From Lawsonibacter sp. (GTDB lineage: Bacteria > Bacillota > Clostridia > Oscillospirales > Oscillospiraceae), in the NCBI GenBank assembly GCA_022801435.1, contig JAAWSG010000011.1, forward strand, positions 1 through 54,164: DNA of 54,164 bases, read 5' to 3'. The first letter of the stretch is position 1, and each line of letters begins with the position of its first letter. Below the pieces are notes generated by a model. The model saw only the letters and a list, made by a program, of their open reading frames with translations, ran no database searches and was not told where the DNA came from. This document shows, piece after piece, positions 9,001 through 16,165 of this stretch. The position numbers and the translations under genes were made by a program.

Positions 9001-10239
9001 TCCCGGCAGTTTGAGGAGGGGGACGTACAGCACTGGTGGCATCCTCCGGAGGGGGCCGGGGTGCGCACCCGCATCTCGGACGACCTGCTGTGGCTGCCCT
9101 GGGTGCTGTGCCGGTACTGCGCCGTCACCGGGGACTGGGAGCTGCTGGAGGAGGAGGTCCCCTACCTCTCCGCCCCGCCCCTGTCCCCGGAGGAGCGCGA
9201 CCGGTACGAGACCCCCCAGGTGAGCCAGACCCAGGACTCCCTCTACCGCCACGCCCTGGCCGCCATCCTCTGCGCCCTGGAGCGGGGGACCGGCCCCCAC
9301 GGCCTGGCCAAAATGGGGAGCGGGGATTGGAACGACGGGATGGACAAGGTGGGGGGCGAGTCGGTGTGGCTCACCTGGTTCCTGGCGGCGGTGCTCCAGG
9401 CGTTCTCCCCGCTCTGCCTGCGGCAGGGGGAGGAGGAGCGGGCCGGGGACCTGCTCCGCCGGGCGGACAGCCTGCTCCAGGCCGCCCAGAACGCCTGGGA
9501 CGGCAGCTGGTTCCGGCGTGGGTACTATGAGGACGGGACCCCCCTGGGCTCCCGGGAGAGCGGCCAGTGCCAGATCGACTCCATCGCCCAGTCCTTCGCC
9601 CTCCTCCCCTCCGGGACCGACCGGCAGAGGGCGGACCAGGCGGTGTCCTCCGCCCTGGAGCGGCTCTTCGACCGGGAGGCGGGGGTGGTGCGCCTCTTCG
9701 ACCCGCCCTTCGACAGGGGCGGAGACCACGACCCGGGGTATATCAAGGGCTACCCCGCCGGCGTGCGGGAGAACGGCGGGCAGTACACCCACGCCGCGGT
9801 GTGGCTGGCCATGGCCTGCCTCCGTTTGGACCGCCCCGGGGATGGCTGGGCCATTTTGAAGGCCCTGCTTCCCGAGCGCCACCAGACGGAGCTTTACCGG
9901 GCGGAGCCCTACGTCATCGCCGCCGACGTGTCCTACGCCCCCGGGCGGGTGGGCCGGGCGGGGTGGTCCTGGTACACCGGGGCCGCCGGCTGGTACTGGC
10001 AGGTGGCCGTCCAGGAGCTGCTGGGGCTGCGGGTGGAGGAGGGCCGGCTGGCGGTGGAGCCCAACCTCCCGCCGGACTGGCCCGGATACCGGGTTGGATG
10101 GAGGCTGCCCCGGGGAAAGCTCTCCATTGCGGTGAAGCGCGCCGGGACCTATTCCGCCCTGCTGGACGGACAGCCGGTCCGCGGCGGGGTCCCCCTGGCG
10201 GAGCTGGAGGGGAACCACCGGCTGGAGGTCACGATTTGA
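3085..10239 (+). CDS. Cyclic beta-1,2-glucan synthase-like protein (GT84 + glycoamylase-like + GH94)
   Basis: A 2384-aa membrane enzyme of the NdvB/ChvB type. The proteobacterial enzymes polymerise UDP-glucose into beta-1,2-glucan, set chain length by phosphorolysis and cyclise it. Visible order: N-terminal soluble part; membrane segment at about 277-315; processive GT84-like domain with DSD in TLDSDTS (about 481-483) and RWIRGDWQ near 628; several membrane helices at about 665-830; a glycoamylase-like domain with ISESGFYAFDPG near 1109; and a C-terminal GH94 phosphorylase with ALWPYGISGD and GDWNDGM (2080-2086), which contains the expected catalytic Asp. Characterised relatives are nearer 2800 aa, so the N-terminal part is reduced. 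No transporter or modification genes adjoin it. Whether the product is cyclic, linear or degraded cannot be told from sequence. Confidence 0.9.
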   Translation: MNNTPHVPMDDSHLVNYAANAGRSLEPRGQVPVRGLAKGLRRDLRAIERACQKLSGWSGEEGPLPPGGEWLLDNHYLAVREGQQALQVFRREGRKTLRGTGREESLLEGCVRGALWAVPNLDSGRLERYLEGFQQTRPLTEGELSLLVSALAAGLVGNLARLCEDWDALLQGETDPFAAVFTALRALSSANWGPLLERASGVEAILRQDPSGHYPRMDSGTRRRYRQRVCRLAKQSGTAERDLAQSALERARAGRGEERHIGWQLWPPAQGEGTGRWYGLGVMALAVLASLGLWRASGSPLIAALLLLPLSDIVKNTLDFFLVRLVPPRPVPRMELKEGIPREGRTLCMVVSLLTGPDSGPQLAGLLERYRLANRDAGTELRFGLLADLPDRDTPMGEEGRAWVERARQAVEALNEKYGGGFCLFFRTPAFSPRDERYMGWERKRGALVELVRLLKGRPSSLEVWGDRGALEGTRYVITLDSDTSLCVGTARELVGAMLHPLNRPVLDRERRVVVSGHALLQPRVSVELEAANQSFFSRVFGGLGGVDPYGCTASDVYHDLFGQGTYTGKGIFQVDAFYSCLDRRFPDNAILSHDLLEGSYLRAGLLGDVELTDGCPWQVHGYFARLHRWIRGDWQLLPWLGGQVPNGRGGREKNPLPPLAKWKILDNLRRSLSPVFTLAALVLGMCGSGAAFAWAGGTAAAAAATNLLLSGAELAVRSSGRRRRYHSTVVAGLAGAILQTALQLLLLPYQAYISAWAILTALWRMWVTKRNLLAWVTAAQTEKGRGSLWFYLKKMWFPAALGVCILWLAPLRFGKLAGLCWVLSPAAAWWVSRPEREDPGLTPAGRAFLLHQAALIWRYFSDFLRPADHWLPPDNWQEQPGPVLARRTSPTNIGMALLSAMAAADLDLLPRRRAAELIGHILDTVEGLEKWRGHLYNWYDTASLRPLRPRYVSTVDSGNLRGCLIALEEGLRQWEEAELARRAEGLYRAMDCSPLYDRERRLFSIGYEAEEDRLTDGCYDLLASEARQASYIAVALGEAPPRHWRQLGRMLLGDNDYSGMASWTGTMFEYFMPHLLLPCEPNSLLYETLSFCVYAQKRRGSRNKIPWGISESGFYAFDPGMNYQYKAHGVQSLGLKRGLDGELVIAPYASFLALLLAPRSALGNLRRLRDMGLEGRYGLYEAVDYTPSRLSAGEEYEVVRSYMSHHLGMSLVAMDNVLRNNIMQRRFMAGREMSAFRELLQERVPVGAPVMRQGERDVPEKPRRVQGPALAREGNSFGRLSPQCHLVSNGSYSVLACDSGLTASRLGEAQITLARPGEYCAPAGVSVFFQRRGEAVAGLTPAPLYQDAGEYSWEFYGGGAAWRFRSGPLSARSALTVPRRENGELRRVELSWSGEGTLEGALLFYLEPVLSPLRDFAAHPAFSRLFLEGELTGDGALFCRRPRGSEAEVFLAVLWEGEGTSASLDRSAALGRGGLRSLEHRPEGPLERGAGGDPCLLVRVPVSLRPGERGVFSLALAVGDSPAVAREGARRILEGRGGEPGSLTALAQKLSLKEGEALAAFALLSRLAAAEPPKGERPPQSALWPYGISGDLPIAAGRVSQGEGAEQAALWCGWHQFLTRAGFPFDLVLLVEEGGDYRRPLRTALIERLKAMGAEGALGAKGGICLTDPSAAPAVLAWAKAALPMEAEMSRNQERMSPPSPVRLAPGPAPWRFQEDGSFTLEAGERLPPVGWTQVLCNETFGWLTDEGGGGFLWSGGNARERKLSPWVNDPLAVGGPESITLTVDGREYPVFAAGDGLPCAVTYSPGLARWVKELPGGRLTAEAFVPLEGERRVLRFTLTGVSGRLSWRLEEGEPVTSALSDGGTVSLVAKGSEGRLCARFFREDFREEQRRTLDWWRERTAALTFSTPEGALDRCLGGWCLYQVIACRMMARTSQYQNGGAFGFRDQLQDALALLYTWPERAREQLLLAASRQFEEGDVQHWWHPPEGAGVRTRISDDLLWLPWVLCRYCAVTGDWELLEEEVPYLSAPPLSPEERDRYETPQVSQTQDSLYRHALAAILCALERGTGPHGLAKMGSGDWNDGMDKVGGESVWLTWFLAAVLQAFSPLCLRQGEEERAGDLLRRADSLLQAAQNAWDGSWFRRGYYEDGTPLGSRESGQCQIDSIAQSFALLPSGTDRQRADQAVSSALERLFDREAGVVRLFDPPFDRGGDHDPGYIKGYPAGVRENGGQYTHAAVWLAMACLRLDRPGDGWAILKALLPERHQTELYRAEPYVIAADVSYAPGRVGRAGWSWYTGAAGWYWQVAVQELLGLRVEEGRLAVEPNLPPDWPGYRVGWRLPRGKLSIAVKRAGTYSALLDGQPVRGGVPLAELEGNHRLEVTI

Positions 10240-10242
10240 CCC

Positions 10243-10272
10243 TTTACTTTTCCACCCCGGACGTGGTATGAT
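10243..10272 (+). promoter_or_regulatory. Promoter of the M16-lgt-folD gene set
   Basis: TTTACT (10243-10248), an 18-bp gap, then TATGAT (10267-10272) preceded by TGG as an extended -10. It lies immediately after the glucan synthase stop and about 55 bp before the next start. Confidence 0.65.
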
Positions 10273-10326
10273 GATTCAGCTGAAGAGCGGAATATTTTTC
10301 TTCCGAAAAGAAAGGAACCATTTGAT

Positions 10327-11610
10327 ATGTCACAAGTGACTCGCCGGGAGCTGTTCCCCGGGGTATGGCTGCGCACAGTGCATACCGGCAAATTTAAGAG
10401 CGCCTACCTGTCCCTCACCCTGCTCACCCCCCTGGACCGGGAGACCGCCGGGGCCAACGCCCTGCTCCCCTCCCTCCTCCGCCGGGGGACGGCGGCCCAC
10501 CCGGACCTGGAGTCCCTGTCCGCCGCCCTGGACGAGCTGTACGGCGGAGCCATCGAGCCCGCCGTCCGCAAGCGGGGGGAGACCCAGTGCGTGGGCTTCG
10601 CCGCCAGCTTCCTGGACGACGCCTACGCCCTGGAGGGGGAGCGGATTCTGGAGCCCGCCGCCGCCCTGCTGGGGGAGCTGCTCCTGGACCCCTGCACCCA
10701 GGACGGCTGCTTCCGCCCGGACTACACCGAGGGGGAGAAGCAGAACCTGATGGACCGCATCCGGGCCCAGATCAACGATAAGCGCACCTACGCCACCCAG
10801 CGCCTCACCCAGGAGATGTGCCGGTACGAGGCCTTCGGGGTGGACAAGCTGGGGGAGGAGGCCCAGGTGGCCGCCCTCACCCCGGAGAAGCTGTGGGCCC
10901 GGTATCAGAGTCTGCTGCGGGAGGCCCAGGTGGAGCTGTACTACTGCGGCTCCGCCGATCCGGACCGGGTGGCCCAGGCCCTGCGCGCCGCCCTGGAGAA
11001 GCTCCCGGTGAATGAGGCCCGCACCGCCCCCGGCTGTGACGTCCGCCTGAGCGCGGGCCCCGAGCCCATCGTGGCCGAGGAGTCCATGGAGGTCACCCAG
11101 GGGAAGCTGGCCCTGGGCTTCCGCACCGGAGGGGTCACCTGCTGGGAGGAGGACTTTCCTGCCCTCTACCTGTGTACCGCCGTCTTCGGGGGGACCACCC
11201 TGTCCAAGCTGTTCATGAACGTGCGGGAGAAGTTATCCCTGTGCTACTACGCCAGCGCCACCCTGGAGAAGATGAAGGGGCTGGTTCTGGTCTCCTCCGG
11301 CATCGAGTTTGACAAGTACCAGACCGCCCGGGACGAGATCTTGGCCCAGCTGGAGGCGGTTCGCCGGGGGGAGATTGAGGACTGGGAGCTGGAGGGCTCC
11401 CGCCGCACCCTCATCAGCGCCTGCCGGGCCGCTCTGGACGACCAGGGGCGGCAGGAGGACTTCTGGCTGGGGCAGACAGCGGCCGGCCTGGAGGAGGGCC
11501 CGGAGGAGTTCGCCGCCCGCCTGGAGGGGGTCACCCGGGAGCAGGTGGCCGCCGCCGCCGGGAAGCTGGAGCTGGACACCATCTATTTCCTGAAAGGCAA
11601 GGAGGGCTGA
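10327..11610 (+). CDS. M16-family peptidase-like protein without the zinc motif (YmfF-like)
   Basis: A 427-aa protein with the pitrilysin/insulinase fold. At the place where active M16 enzymes carry HxxEH (about residues 40-60 here) this one has ANALLPSLLRRGTAAHPDLESL, with no HxxEH. It should be the non-catalytic half of a heterodimer with the next gene, as in the YmfF/YmfH pair of Bacillus. The paired genes lie 4 bp apart, which supports assembly together. The substrate is unknown. The start ATG has AAAGGAA upstream. Alternative: an independent scaffold protein. Confidence 0.85.
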   Translation: MSQVTRRELFPGVWLRTVHTGKFKSAYLSLTLLTPLDRETAGANALLPSLLRRGTAAHPDLESLSAALDELYGGAIEPAVRKRGETQCVGFAASFLDDAYALEGERILEPAAALLGELLLDPCTQDGCFRPDYTEGEKQNLMDRIRAQINDKRTYATQRLTQEMCRYEAFGVDKLGEEAQVAALTPEKLWARYQSLLREAQVELYYCGSADPDRVAQALRAALEKLPVNEARTAPGCDVRLSAGPEPIVAEESMEVTQGKLALGFRTGGVTCWEEDFPALYLCTAVFGGTTLSKLFMNVREKLSLCYYASATLEKMKGLVLVSSGIEFDKYQTARDEILAQLEAVRRGEIEDWELEGSRRTLISACRAALDDQGRQEDFWLGQTAAGLEEGPEEFAARLEGVTREQVAAAAGKLELDTIYFLKGKEG

Positions 11611-11614
11611 GAAT

Positions 11615-12895
11615 ATGGAGAAGCGCGTATTTGACCGGGTTGGGGAGGCTATGTACCACAAAAAGCTGGAGAACGGCCTGAACGTGTTCGTCTTCCCCAA
11701 GCCCGACTTCCAGAAGGGATACGCATTTTTTGCCGCCAATTACGGCGGGATGGATATGCGGTTCTGCCTGGACGGGACATGGCACGACACCCCCGCCGGG
11801 GTGGCCCACTACCTGGAGCACAAGATGTTTGACACCGAGGACGGCAACGCCCTCCAGGAGCTGGCCGCCAACGGGGCCAGCCCCAACGCCTTTACCAGCA
11901 ACGCCATCACCGGCTACTACTTCGACTCCACCGAGAAGTTTGAGGAGAACCTGCGCATCCTCCTCTCCTTCGTCTCCATCCCCTGGTTCACCCAGGAGAG
12001 CGTGGACAAGGAGCGGGGCATCATCGGCCAGGAGATCGGCATGATCGAGGACGACCCCCACTGGAAGGGCTATATGAACCTGATGAAGGCCCTGTACAGC
12101 AGCCACCCGGTCCGGGAGAGCGTGGCAGGGAGCGTGGAGTCCATCGCGGAGATCACCCCGGAGACGCTGTACGCCTGCCACAAGGCCTTCTATGACCCGG
12201 CCAACATGGTGCTGTGCGTGGCGGGTCCGGTGGAGCCGGAGCATATCTGCGCGGTGGCTCGGGAGATCCTGCCCAGGGAGGCGGGCCCCATCGCCGTGAA
12301 GGATTATGGCAAACAGGAGGGACACCAGGCGGCCCAGCCCTATATGGAAGAGCGCATGGAGGTATCCGCCCCCATCTTCCACCTGGGCTATAAGGGGGAG
12401 CCCATGGCCGGCGGGGAGGACCGCCTGCGCCAGGAGCTGGTGGGGGAGCTGGCCCTGGAGGTGCTGCTGGGCAATTCCAGCCCCCTGTACGCCCGGCTGT
12501 ACCGGGAGGGGCTGATCAACCAGGAGTTTGCCTACAGCTATGAGTCCGAGCCCGGCTGCGCCTTCCTCCTAGCCAGCGGGGAGTCCAGGGACCCCGGCGC
12601 CGTCTGCGCGGCGGTGGCGGCGGAGGCCGCCCGCATCGGCCGGGAGGGGGTGGAGCCCGCCCTGTGGAACCGGGTGAAGAAGGGGGTCTATGGCAACCGG
12701 GTCCGGAGCCTGAACTCCTTTGAGCAGCTGTGCGTGGGTCAGGCCCAGGCTTTCTTTGCGGGGTACGACTTCCTCCGCTTTGCCCAGATCTTTGACAGCA
12801 TCACCCAAAAGGAGGCGGAGGACCTGATCGAGAGCTGGGTGACCAAAGAGCGCACCGCCCTGTCGGTGGTCCAGGCCAGGGAGGGGGCGCAGTGA
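11615..12895 (+). CDS. M16-family zinc metallopeptidase (YmfH-like)
   Basis: A 426-aa peptidase with the inverted zinc motif HYLEH at residues 65-69 and a candidate third ligand Glu in GQEIGM about 70 residues later. This is the catalytic partner of the preceding motif-less M16 protein. It has no signal peptide, so it should act in the cytoplasm. Its own ribosome site GGAGG lies inside the end of the upstream gene. Its stop overlaps the lgt start by four bases (GTGA), indicating translational coupling with lipoprotein maturation. Confidence 0.92.
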   Translation: MEKRVFDRVGEAMYHKKLENGLNVFVFPKPDFQKGYAFFAANYGGMDMRFCLDGTWHDTPAGVAHYLEHKMFDTEDGNALQELAANGASPNAFTSNAITGYYFDSTEKFEENLRILLSFVSIPWFTQESVDKERGIIGQEIGMIEDDPHWKGYMNLMKALYSSHPVRESVAGSVESIAEITPETLYACHKAFYDPANMVLCVAGPVEPEHICAVAREILPREAGPIAVKDYGKQEGHQAAQPYMEERMEVSAPIFHLGYKGEPMAGGEDRLRQELVGELALEVLLGNSSPLYARLYREGLINQEFAYSYESEPGCAFLLASGESRDPGAVCAAVAAEAARIGREGVEPALWNRVKKGVYGNRVRSLNSFEQLCVGQAQAFFAGYDFLRFAQIFDSITQKEAEDLIESWVTKERTALSVVQAREGAQ

Positions 12896-13827
12896 TCAAC
12901 ACGGTCTCCTTCCCCGGCCTGGGGCTGGAGTTCACCCTGAACCGTGTCGCCATCACTGTCCTGGGCCGGCCCATCTACTGGTACGGGGTCATCATCGTCT
13001 CCGGCCTGATTTTGGCGGTGTATCTGTGCTCCCGGTGGGGGAAGCGGTTCGGCATCAGTGAGGACAACATCCTGGACATGATGTTCTTCGCCGTCCCCGC
13101 CGCCCTGGTTGCCATCCGGGCCTATTATGTCATCTTCAATTTGCAGATGTACCGGCGTCCGGACGGCTCCCTGGACTGGGGGGCCATCCTCCGGTACAGC
13201 GACGGGGGGCTGGCCATCTACGGGGCGATCATTTCCTCCGCCATTGTGCTGTTCCTCTTCTGCCGGAAGAAGCGGCTCAGCTTCCGGGCCTACGCCGACC
13301 TGGGGGTCCACGGCCTGTTCATCGGCCAGCTCGTCGGCCGGTGGGGGAACTTTATGAACGTGGAGGCCTTCGGGGGGACCACCGCCCTGCCCTGGCGGAT
13401 GTGCGGGCCCTCCATCGCGGCCTACATGGCGGACCACGGCTATGTGGATGAGGCAGGGTATCAGGCCATCCTCAGCGGGACCCTGGGGGTACACCCCACC
13501 TTCTTCTATGAGTCGGCCTGGAACCTGGCGGGGCTGATTATGGTGTACGCCATAGGAAAACGGCGGAAATTTGACGGGGAGTGCTTCCTCTTCTACTTCT
13601 TCTGGTACGGCCTGGGCCGGGCCTGGATCGAGGGGCTGCGCACCGACAGCCTGTATCTCTTCGGCTGGGAGCTTTTTGGGGTTCCCATCCGGGTATCCCA
13701 GCTCTTCGCCCTGGTCACCTGCGCGGCCGCCGGGGGGGCGCTGGTGTACATGCTGCTGCGGTATCGGGACAGACGGCAGGTGCTCTTTGTGGAGCGCCAG
13801 GCCGAACAGAACACAAAGGAGGAATAA
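12892..13827 (+). CDS. lgt: Prolipoprotein diacylglyceryl transferase
   Basis: Integral membrane enzyme, 311 aa, that moves diacylglycerol from phosphatidylglycerol to the lipobox cysteine of prolipoproteins. The Lgt signature region GRWGNFMNVEAFGG is at about residues 149-162, preceded by GGLAIYGA, and several hydrophobic helices run through the protein. It starts with GTG overlapping the previous stop. Lipoprotein substrates occur in this window, for example the DctP-like protein at 32597. The C-terminus is short, charged and cytosolic. Confidence 0.97.
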   Translation: MINTVSFPGLGLEFTLNRVAITVLGRPIYWYGVIIVSGLILAVYLCSRWGKRFGISEDNILDMMFFAVPAALVAIRAYYVIFNLQMYRRPDGSLDWGAILRYSDGGLAIYGAIISSAIVLFLFCRKKRLSFRAYADLGVHGLFIGQLVGRWGNFMNVEAFGGTTALPWRMCGPSIAAYMADHGYVDEAGYQAILSGTLGVHPTFFYESAWNLAGLIMVYAIGKRRKFDGECFLFYFFWYGLGRAWIEGLRTDSLYLFGWELFGVPIRVSQLFALVTCAAAGGALVYMLLRYRDRRQVLFVERQAEQNTKEE

Positions 13828-13831
13828 AACC

Positions 13832-14677
13832 ATGCCGGCTGTGGTCATGGACGGAAAGGCGTTGGCGGAAAAAATGAAGGAGAGGGTGCGTCTCCGGACC
13901 GAGGGGATGGCCCGGAAGCCGGGGCTGGCCGTGGTGCTGGTGGGGGAGGACCCCGCCGCCCTGGCCTATGAGGCGGGCAAGCGGCGGGACTGCCAGGAGT
14001 GCGGCATCCGCTACGACCCCCACCGCCTGCCCTGGGACGTGCCCCAGGAGGATTTATTGGGGCTGATTAAAACCCTCAACGGGCGGGATGACATTGACGG
14101 GATACTCCTCCTCCTCCCCCTGCCCGGACACCTGAACCAGCGGGAGGCGCTGCTGGCCATCCGTCCGGACAAGGACGTGGACTGCCTCAGCCCGGCCAGC
14201 CTGGGGGAGCTGCTGCTGGGCGGGGAGTCGTTCGCCCCCTGCACTCCCGCGGGGGTGATGCGTCTGACGGAGGAGTACGGCATCCACCCGGCGGGCAGGC
14301 ACTGCGTGGTAGTGGGCCGGTCCAATATTGTGGGAAAGCCCCAGGCCCTGCTCATGCTCCGGGCGGACAGCACGGTCACCATCTGCCACACCAAGACCCC
14401 TGATCTGGCCGCCCGCTGCCGGGAGGCGGACATCCTCATCACCGCCGCCGGCCGGCCGGGACTCATCACCGGGGGGATGGTGAAGGAGGGGGCCGCGGTG
14501 ATAGACGTGTCCATGAACCGGGGGCCGGACGGGAAGCTGTGCGGGGACGTGGTCTTCGGGGAGGCGGTCCAGCGGGCAAAATACCTCACCCCCGTCCCCG
14601 GAGGCACAGGGCCGGTCACCCGGGCGGTGCTGATGGAGCACACCCTGGAGGCGGCTCTGAGGCACGGAAAGACATAG
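13832..14677 (+). CDS. folD: Bifunctional methylenetetrahydrofolate dehydrogenase/cyclohydrolase
   Basis: FolD, 281 aa, interconverts methylene-, methenyl- and formyl-tetrahydrofolate. Family features: the N-terminal catalytic domain with LVGEDPAALAYEAGKRRDCQECGI, where the usual S-x-x-Y-x-x-x-K pattern appears as A-x-x-Y-x-x-x-K; DKDVDCLSPASLG; PCTPAGVMRL; and the Rossmann part GRSNIVGKP. The end PVPGGTGPVTRAVLMEHT varies the common PGGVGPMT. The ATG at 13832 follows AAAGGAGGAATAAAACC; longer open sequence upstream overlaps lgt and is not coding. It lies 4 bp from lgt, in the same operon. Confidence 0.95.
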   Translation: MPAVVMDGKALAEKMKERVRLRTEGMARKPGLAVVLVGEDPAALAYEAGKRRDCQECGIRYDPHRLPWDVPQEDLLGLIKTLNGRDDIDGILLLLPLPGHLNQREALLAIRPDKDVDCLSPASLGELLLGGESFAPCTPAGVMRLTEEYGIHPAGRHCVVVGRSNIVGKPQALLMLRADSTVTICHTKTPDLAARCREADILITAAGRPGLITGGMVKEGAAVIDVSMNRGPDGKLCGDVVFGEAVQRAKYLTPVPGGTGPVTRAVLMEHTLEAALRHGKT

Positions 14678-14689
14678 GAGGGGCAGATT

Positions 14690-15322
14690 ATGATACATAA
14701 CATCATATTCGACATGGGAAATGTGCTGATCCGCTGGGAGCCGGAGCGCTTCCTGGAACGAGAGGGAGTTCCGGAGGAGGACCGCCCCCTGTTTATGGAG
14801 GAGGTTTTCGGGTCGGTGGAGTGGGTTCAGATGGACCGGGGCTGCATCCCCTGCGAGGAGGGGGCCGGGGCCATGTGCAGGCGTCTGCCCGAGCGGCTCC
14901 AGCCCCTGGCCCGGAAGCTGGCCCTGCGCTGGTGGGAGGACCACCTGATCCCTATGGAGGGCATGGGAGATCTGGTCCGGGAGGTGAAGGCGCTGGGCTA
15001 TGGCGTTTACCTGCTGTCCAACGCCAAGGGGGACCTGCCGGAATATTTTGACAAAATCCCGGGCAGCGAGTGCTTTGACGGAAAAATTGTCTCCGCGGAC
15101 TGGAAGCTGCTAAAGCCCCAGCCCGAGATTTATCAGGTCCTGTTCCGGGAGTTCGGCCTGAAAGCGGAGGAGTGCTTCTTCACCGACGACCTGAACATCA
15201 ACATTGAGGGCGCGGCTCTGGTGGGGATGCCGGGGGCGATCTTCCGGGGCGCTTCCCGGCTGCGGCGGGACCTCATCGCGGCGGGGGTCCCGGTGCGCCC
15301 GGAGGAGACAAAAAACAGGTGA
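14690..15322 (+). CDS. HAD-superfamily phosphatase
   Basis: A 210-aa HAD hydrolase of the haloacid dehalogenase-like group, near YihX-type sugar-phosphatases. Motif I is FDMGNVL with the nucleophile at D8, motif II is LLSNAKG, motif III the Lys in KPQPEIY, and motif IV FTDDLNINIEGA. A helical cap lies between motifs I and II. It starts 12 bp after folD with a GGAGGGG site, so it is probably the last gene of the operon. The substrate cannot be read from sequence; small sugar phosphates or nucleotides are typical. Confidence 0.9.
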   Translation: MIHNIIFDMGNVLIRWEPERFLEREGVPEEDRPLFMEEVFGSVEWVQMDRGCIPCEEGAGAMCRRLPERLQPLARKLALRWWEDHLIPMEGMGDLVREVKALGYGVYLLSNAKGDLPEYFDKIPGSECFDGKIVSADWKLLKPQPEIYQVLFREFGLKAEECFFTDDLNINIEGAALVGMPGAIFRGASRLRRDLIAAGVPVRPEETKNR

Positions 15323-15346
15323 CCCTTTTTCCAAAGAGCCACCTGT
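15309..15346 (-). terminator. Terminator of the small gene at 15351-15470
   Basis: On the minus strand ACAGGTGGCTCTTT pairs with AAAAAGGGTCACCTGT in a stem of about 14 bp, followed by TTTTTTG. It overlaps the last codons of the opposing HAD gene. Confidence 0.8.
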
Positions 15347-15350
15347 ATGG

Positions 15351-15470
15351 TCATGCGGTGAGGGCCAGCTCCTCCCGGGCCTCCCGCTCGTTGTCGGCGG
15401 AGAAGCAAAACCGCCCCGCCCAGTCGTAGACCTCCACATGTTCCCGTACCCATACAATGCTGTAATCCAT
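15351..15470 (-). CDS. Small protein, 39 aa
   Basis: A 39-codon gene reads MDYSIVWVREHVEVYDWAGR, then FCFSADNEREAREELALTA, stop. It has its own ribosome site (AAAGGAG, 10 nt spacing) and is followed within a few bases by a strong terminator. The sequence looks like a compact beta-hairpin plus a charged helix (VEVYDWAGRFCFSADN, then EREAREEL). I recall similar short proteins in gut Firmicutes but know no function. The gene is too short for most automated callers. Confidence 0.7.
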   Translation of the reverse strand: MDYSIVWVREHVEVYDWAGRFCFSADNEREAREELALTA

Positions 15471-15503
15471 AAGCGTTTCGCTCCTTTCCTGTATTCTGGC
15501 CCC

Positions 15504-15509
15504 AGTATA
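15504..15509 (-). promoter_or_regulatory. Possible -10 for the 39-aa gene
   Basis: TATACT on the minus strand lies 34 bp before the start. The -35 region (GGTTTA) is poor. The 89-bp gap to 15560 separates two divergent small genes. Confidence 0.3.
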
Positions 15510-15559
15510 CAAGAAGGACAGTCCCATAAACCGGACTTTTCACGAGGGGAGGGATTTTT

Positions 15560-15721
15560 TTGGACCCGATTTTCTATACCCTCCAGGCCATCAACGGGGA
15601 TTACGCCCAGCTGGTCACAGACGGCGGCATGGAGCACTCCATCACCATGTTCCTCCTCCCCGAGGGGGCCACGGTGGGCAGCCGCCTGAAATTTGAGGAT
15701 TTTCAGTGGGAGCTGGTGTGA
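15560..15721 (+). CDS. Small protein, 53 aa
   Basis: A TTG start with AGGGGAGGGA six bases upstream opens a 53-codon frame that begins MDPIFYTLQAINGDYAQLVT and ends LPEGATVGSRLKFEDFQWELV. The pattern 'xxGDYAxL...LLPEGAxxGxxLxFE' resembles small SH3-like beta-barrel proteins of the DUF3006 kind, by eye only. A membrane protein follows 26 bp downstream, so they may be cotranscribed. Unusual start codon; no known function. Confidence 0.65.
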   Translation: MDPIFYTLQAINGDYAQLVTDGGMEHSITMFLLPEGATVGSRLKFEDFQWELV

Positions 15722-15747
15722 AGCTCCAGAAGAAAGGAAGGATAAGC

Positions 15748-16131
15748 ATGGGAATTTGGGAGATATTCAGCACCTTCATCACCCTGGTCCCGGCAGTTCT
15801 GATATTGGTGCTGTTTGCGGTGAAGCGAAGCAGATACAAGAACCGGTCAAACGCCGGGGCGCTCTTTTTTGAGGGGGACTGCCTGGTGCTGAACACGGGC
15901 ATTCCCTATCCCATCCCCTTTGGGGAGATCGACCGCGTAGAGCTGTCCTACAGCCCCTGGGAGCTGGAAAACCGGATGTCCTACAACCTGGGCGTGACGG
16001 TTTTCAGGAAGAACGGCAAAAAGAAGTGGGTGTACTACAAAGGGTATAAAACCGCGAAGCTGGCCACGCCCCAGGATATGGAGGCGGCCCTGAGGGAACA
16101 CGGAGTCCGCTGTGTGATGGTGGAGAAATAA
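15748..16131 (+). CDS. Membrane-anchored hypothetical protein, 127 aa
   Basis: One N-terminal membrane helix (about residues 6-26, FSTFITLVPAVLILVLFAV) is followed by a soluble beta-rich domain (GDCLVLNTGIPYPIPFGEIDRVELS ... VTVFRKNGKKKWVYYKGYKT). That layout resembles bacterial PH-like (bPH) membrane proteins, but I cannot confirm it. The ATG at 15748 has AAAGGAAGG upstream; an in-frame start at 15706 overlaps the small gene before it. A terminator follows three bases after the stop. Confidence 0.75.
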   Translation: MGIWEIFSTFITLVPAVLILVLFAVKRSRYKNRSNAGALFFEGDCLVLNTGIPYPIPFGEIDRVELSYSPWELENRMSYNLGVTVFRKNGKKKWVYYKGYKTAKLATPQDMEAALREHGVRCVMVEK

Positions 16132-16133
16132 TC

Positions 16134-16161
16134 AAATCCCGGCCTTGCGGCCGGGATTTTT
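16134..16161 (+). terminator. Rho-independent terminator
   Basis: AAATCCCGGCC TTGC GGCCGGGATTTTT: an 11-bp perfect stem with a U-run, directly after the stop at 16131. It also lies just beyond the end of the opposing ankyrin gene and may serve both, although the minus-strand U-run is only three bases. Confidence 0.9.
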
Positions 16162-16165
16162 GATA

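Noticed and set aside
2971-10218. A 2415-codon open frame on the minus strand across the glucan synthase gene
   Set aside because: It is Gly/Pro/Arg-rich with no recognisable motifs, and it is exactly opposed to a gene with clear enzyme motifs. Long antisense frames are expected in GC-rich coding sequence.
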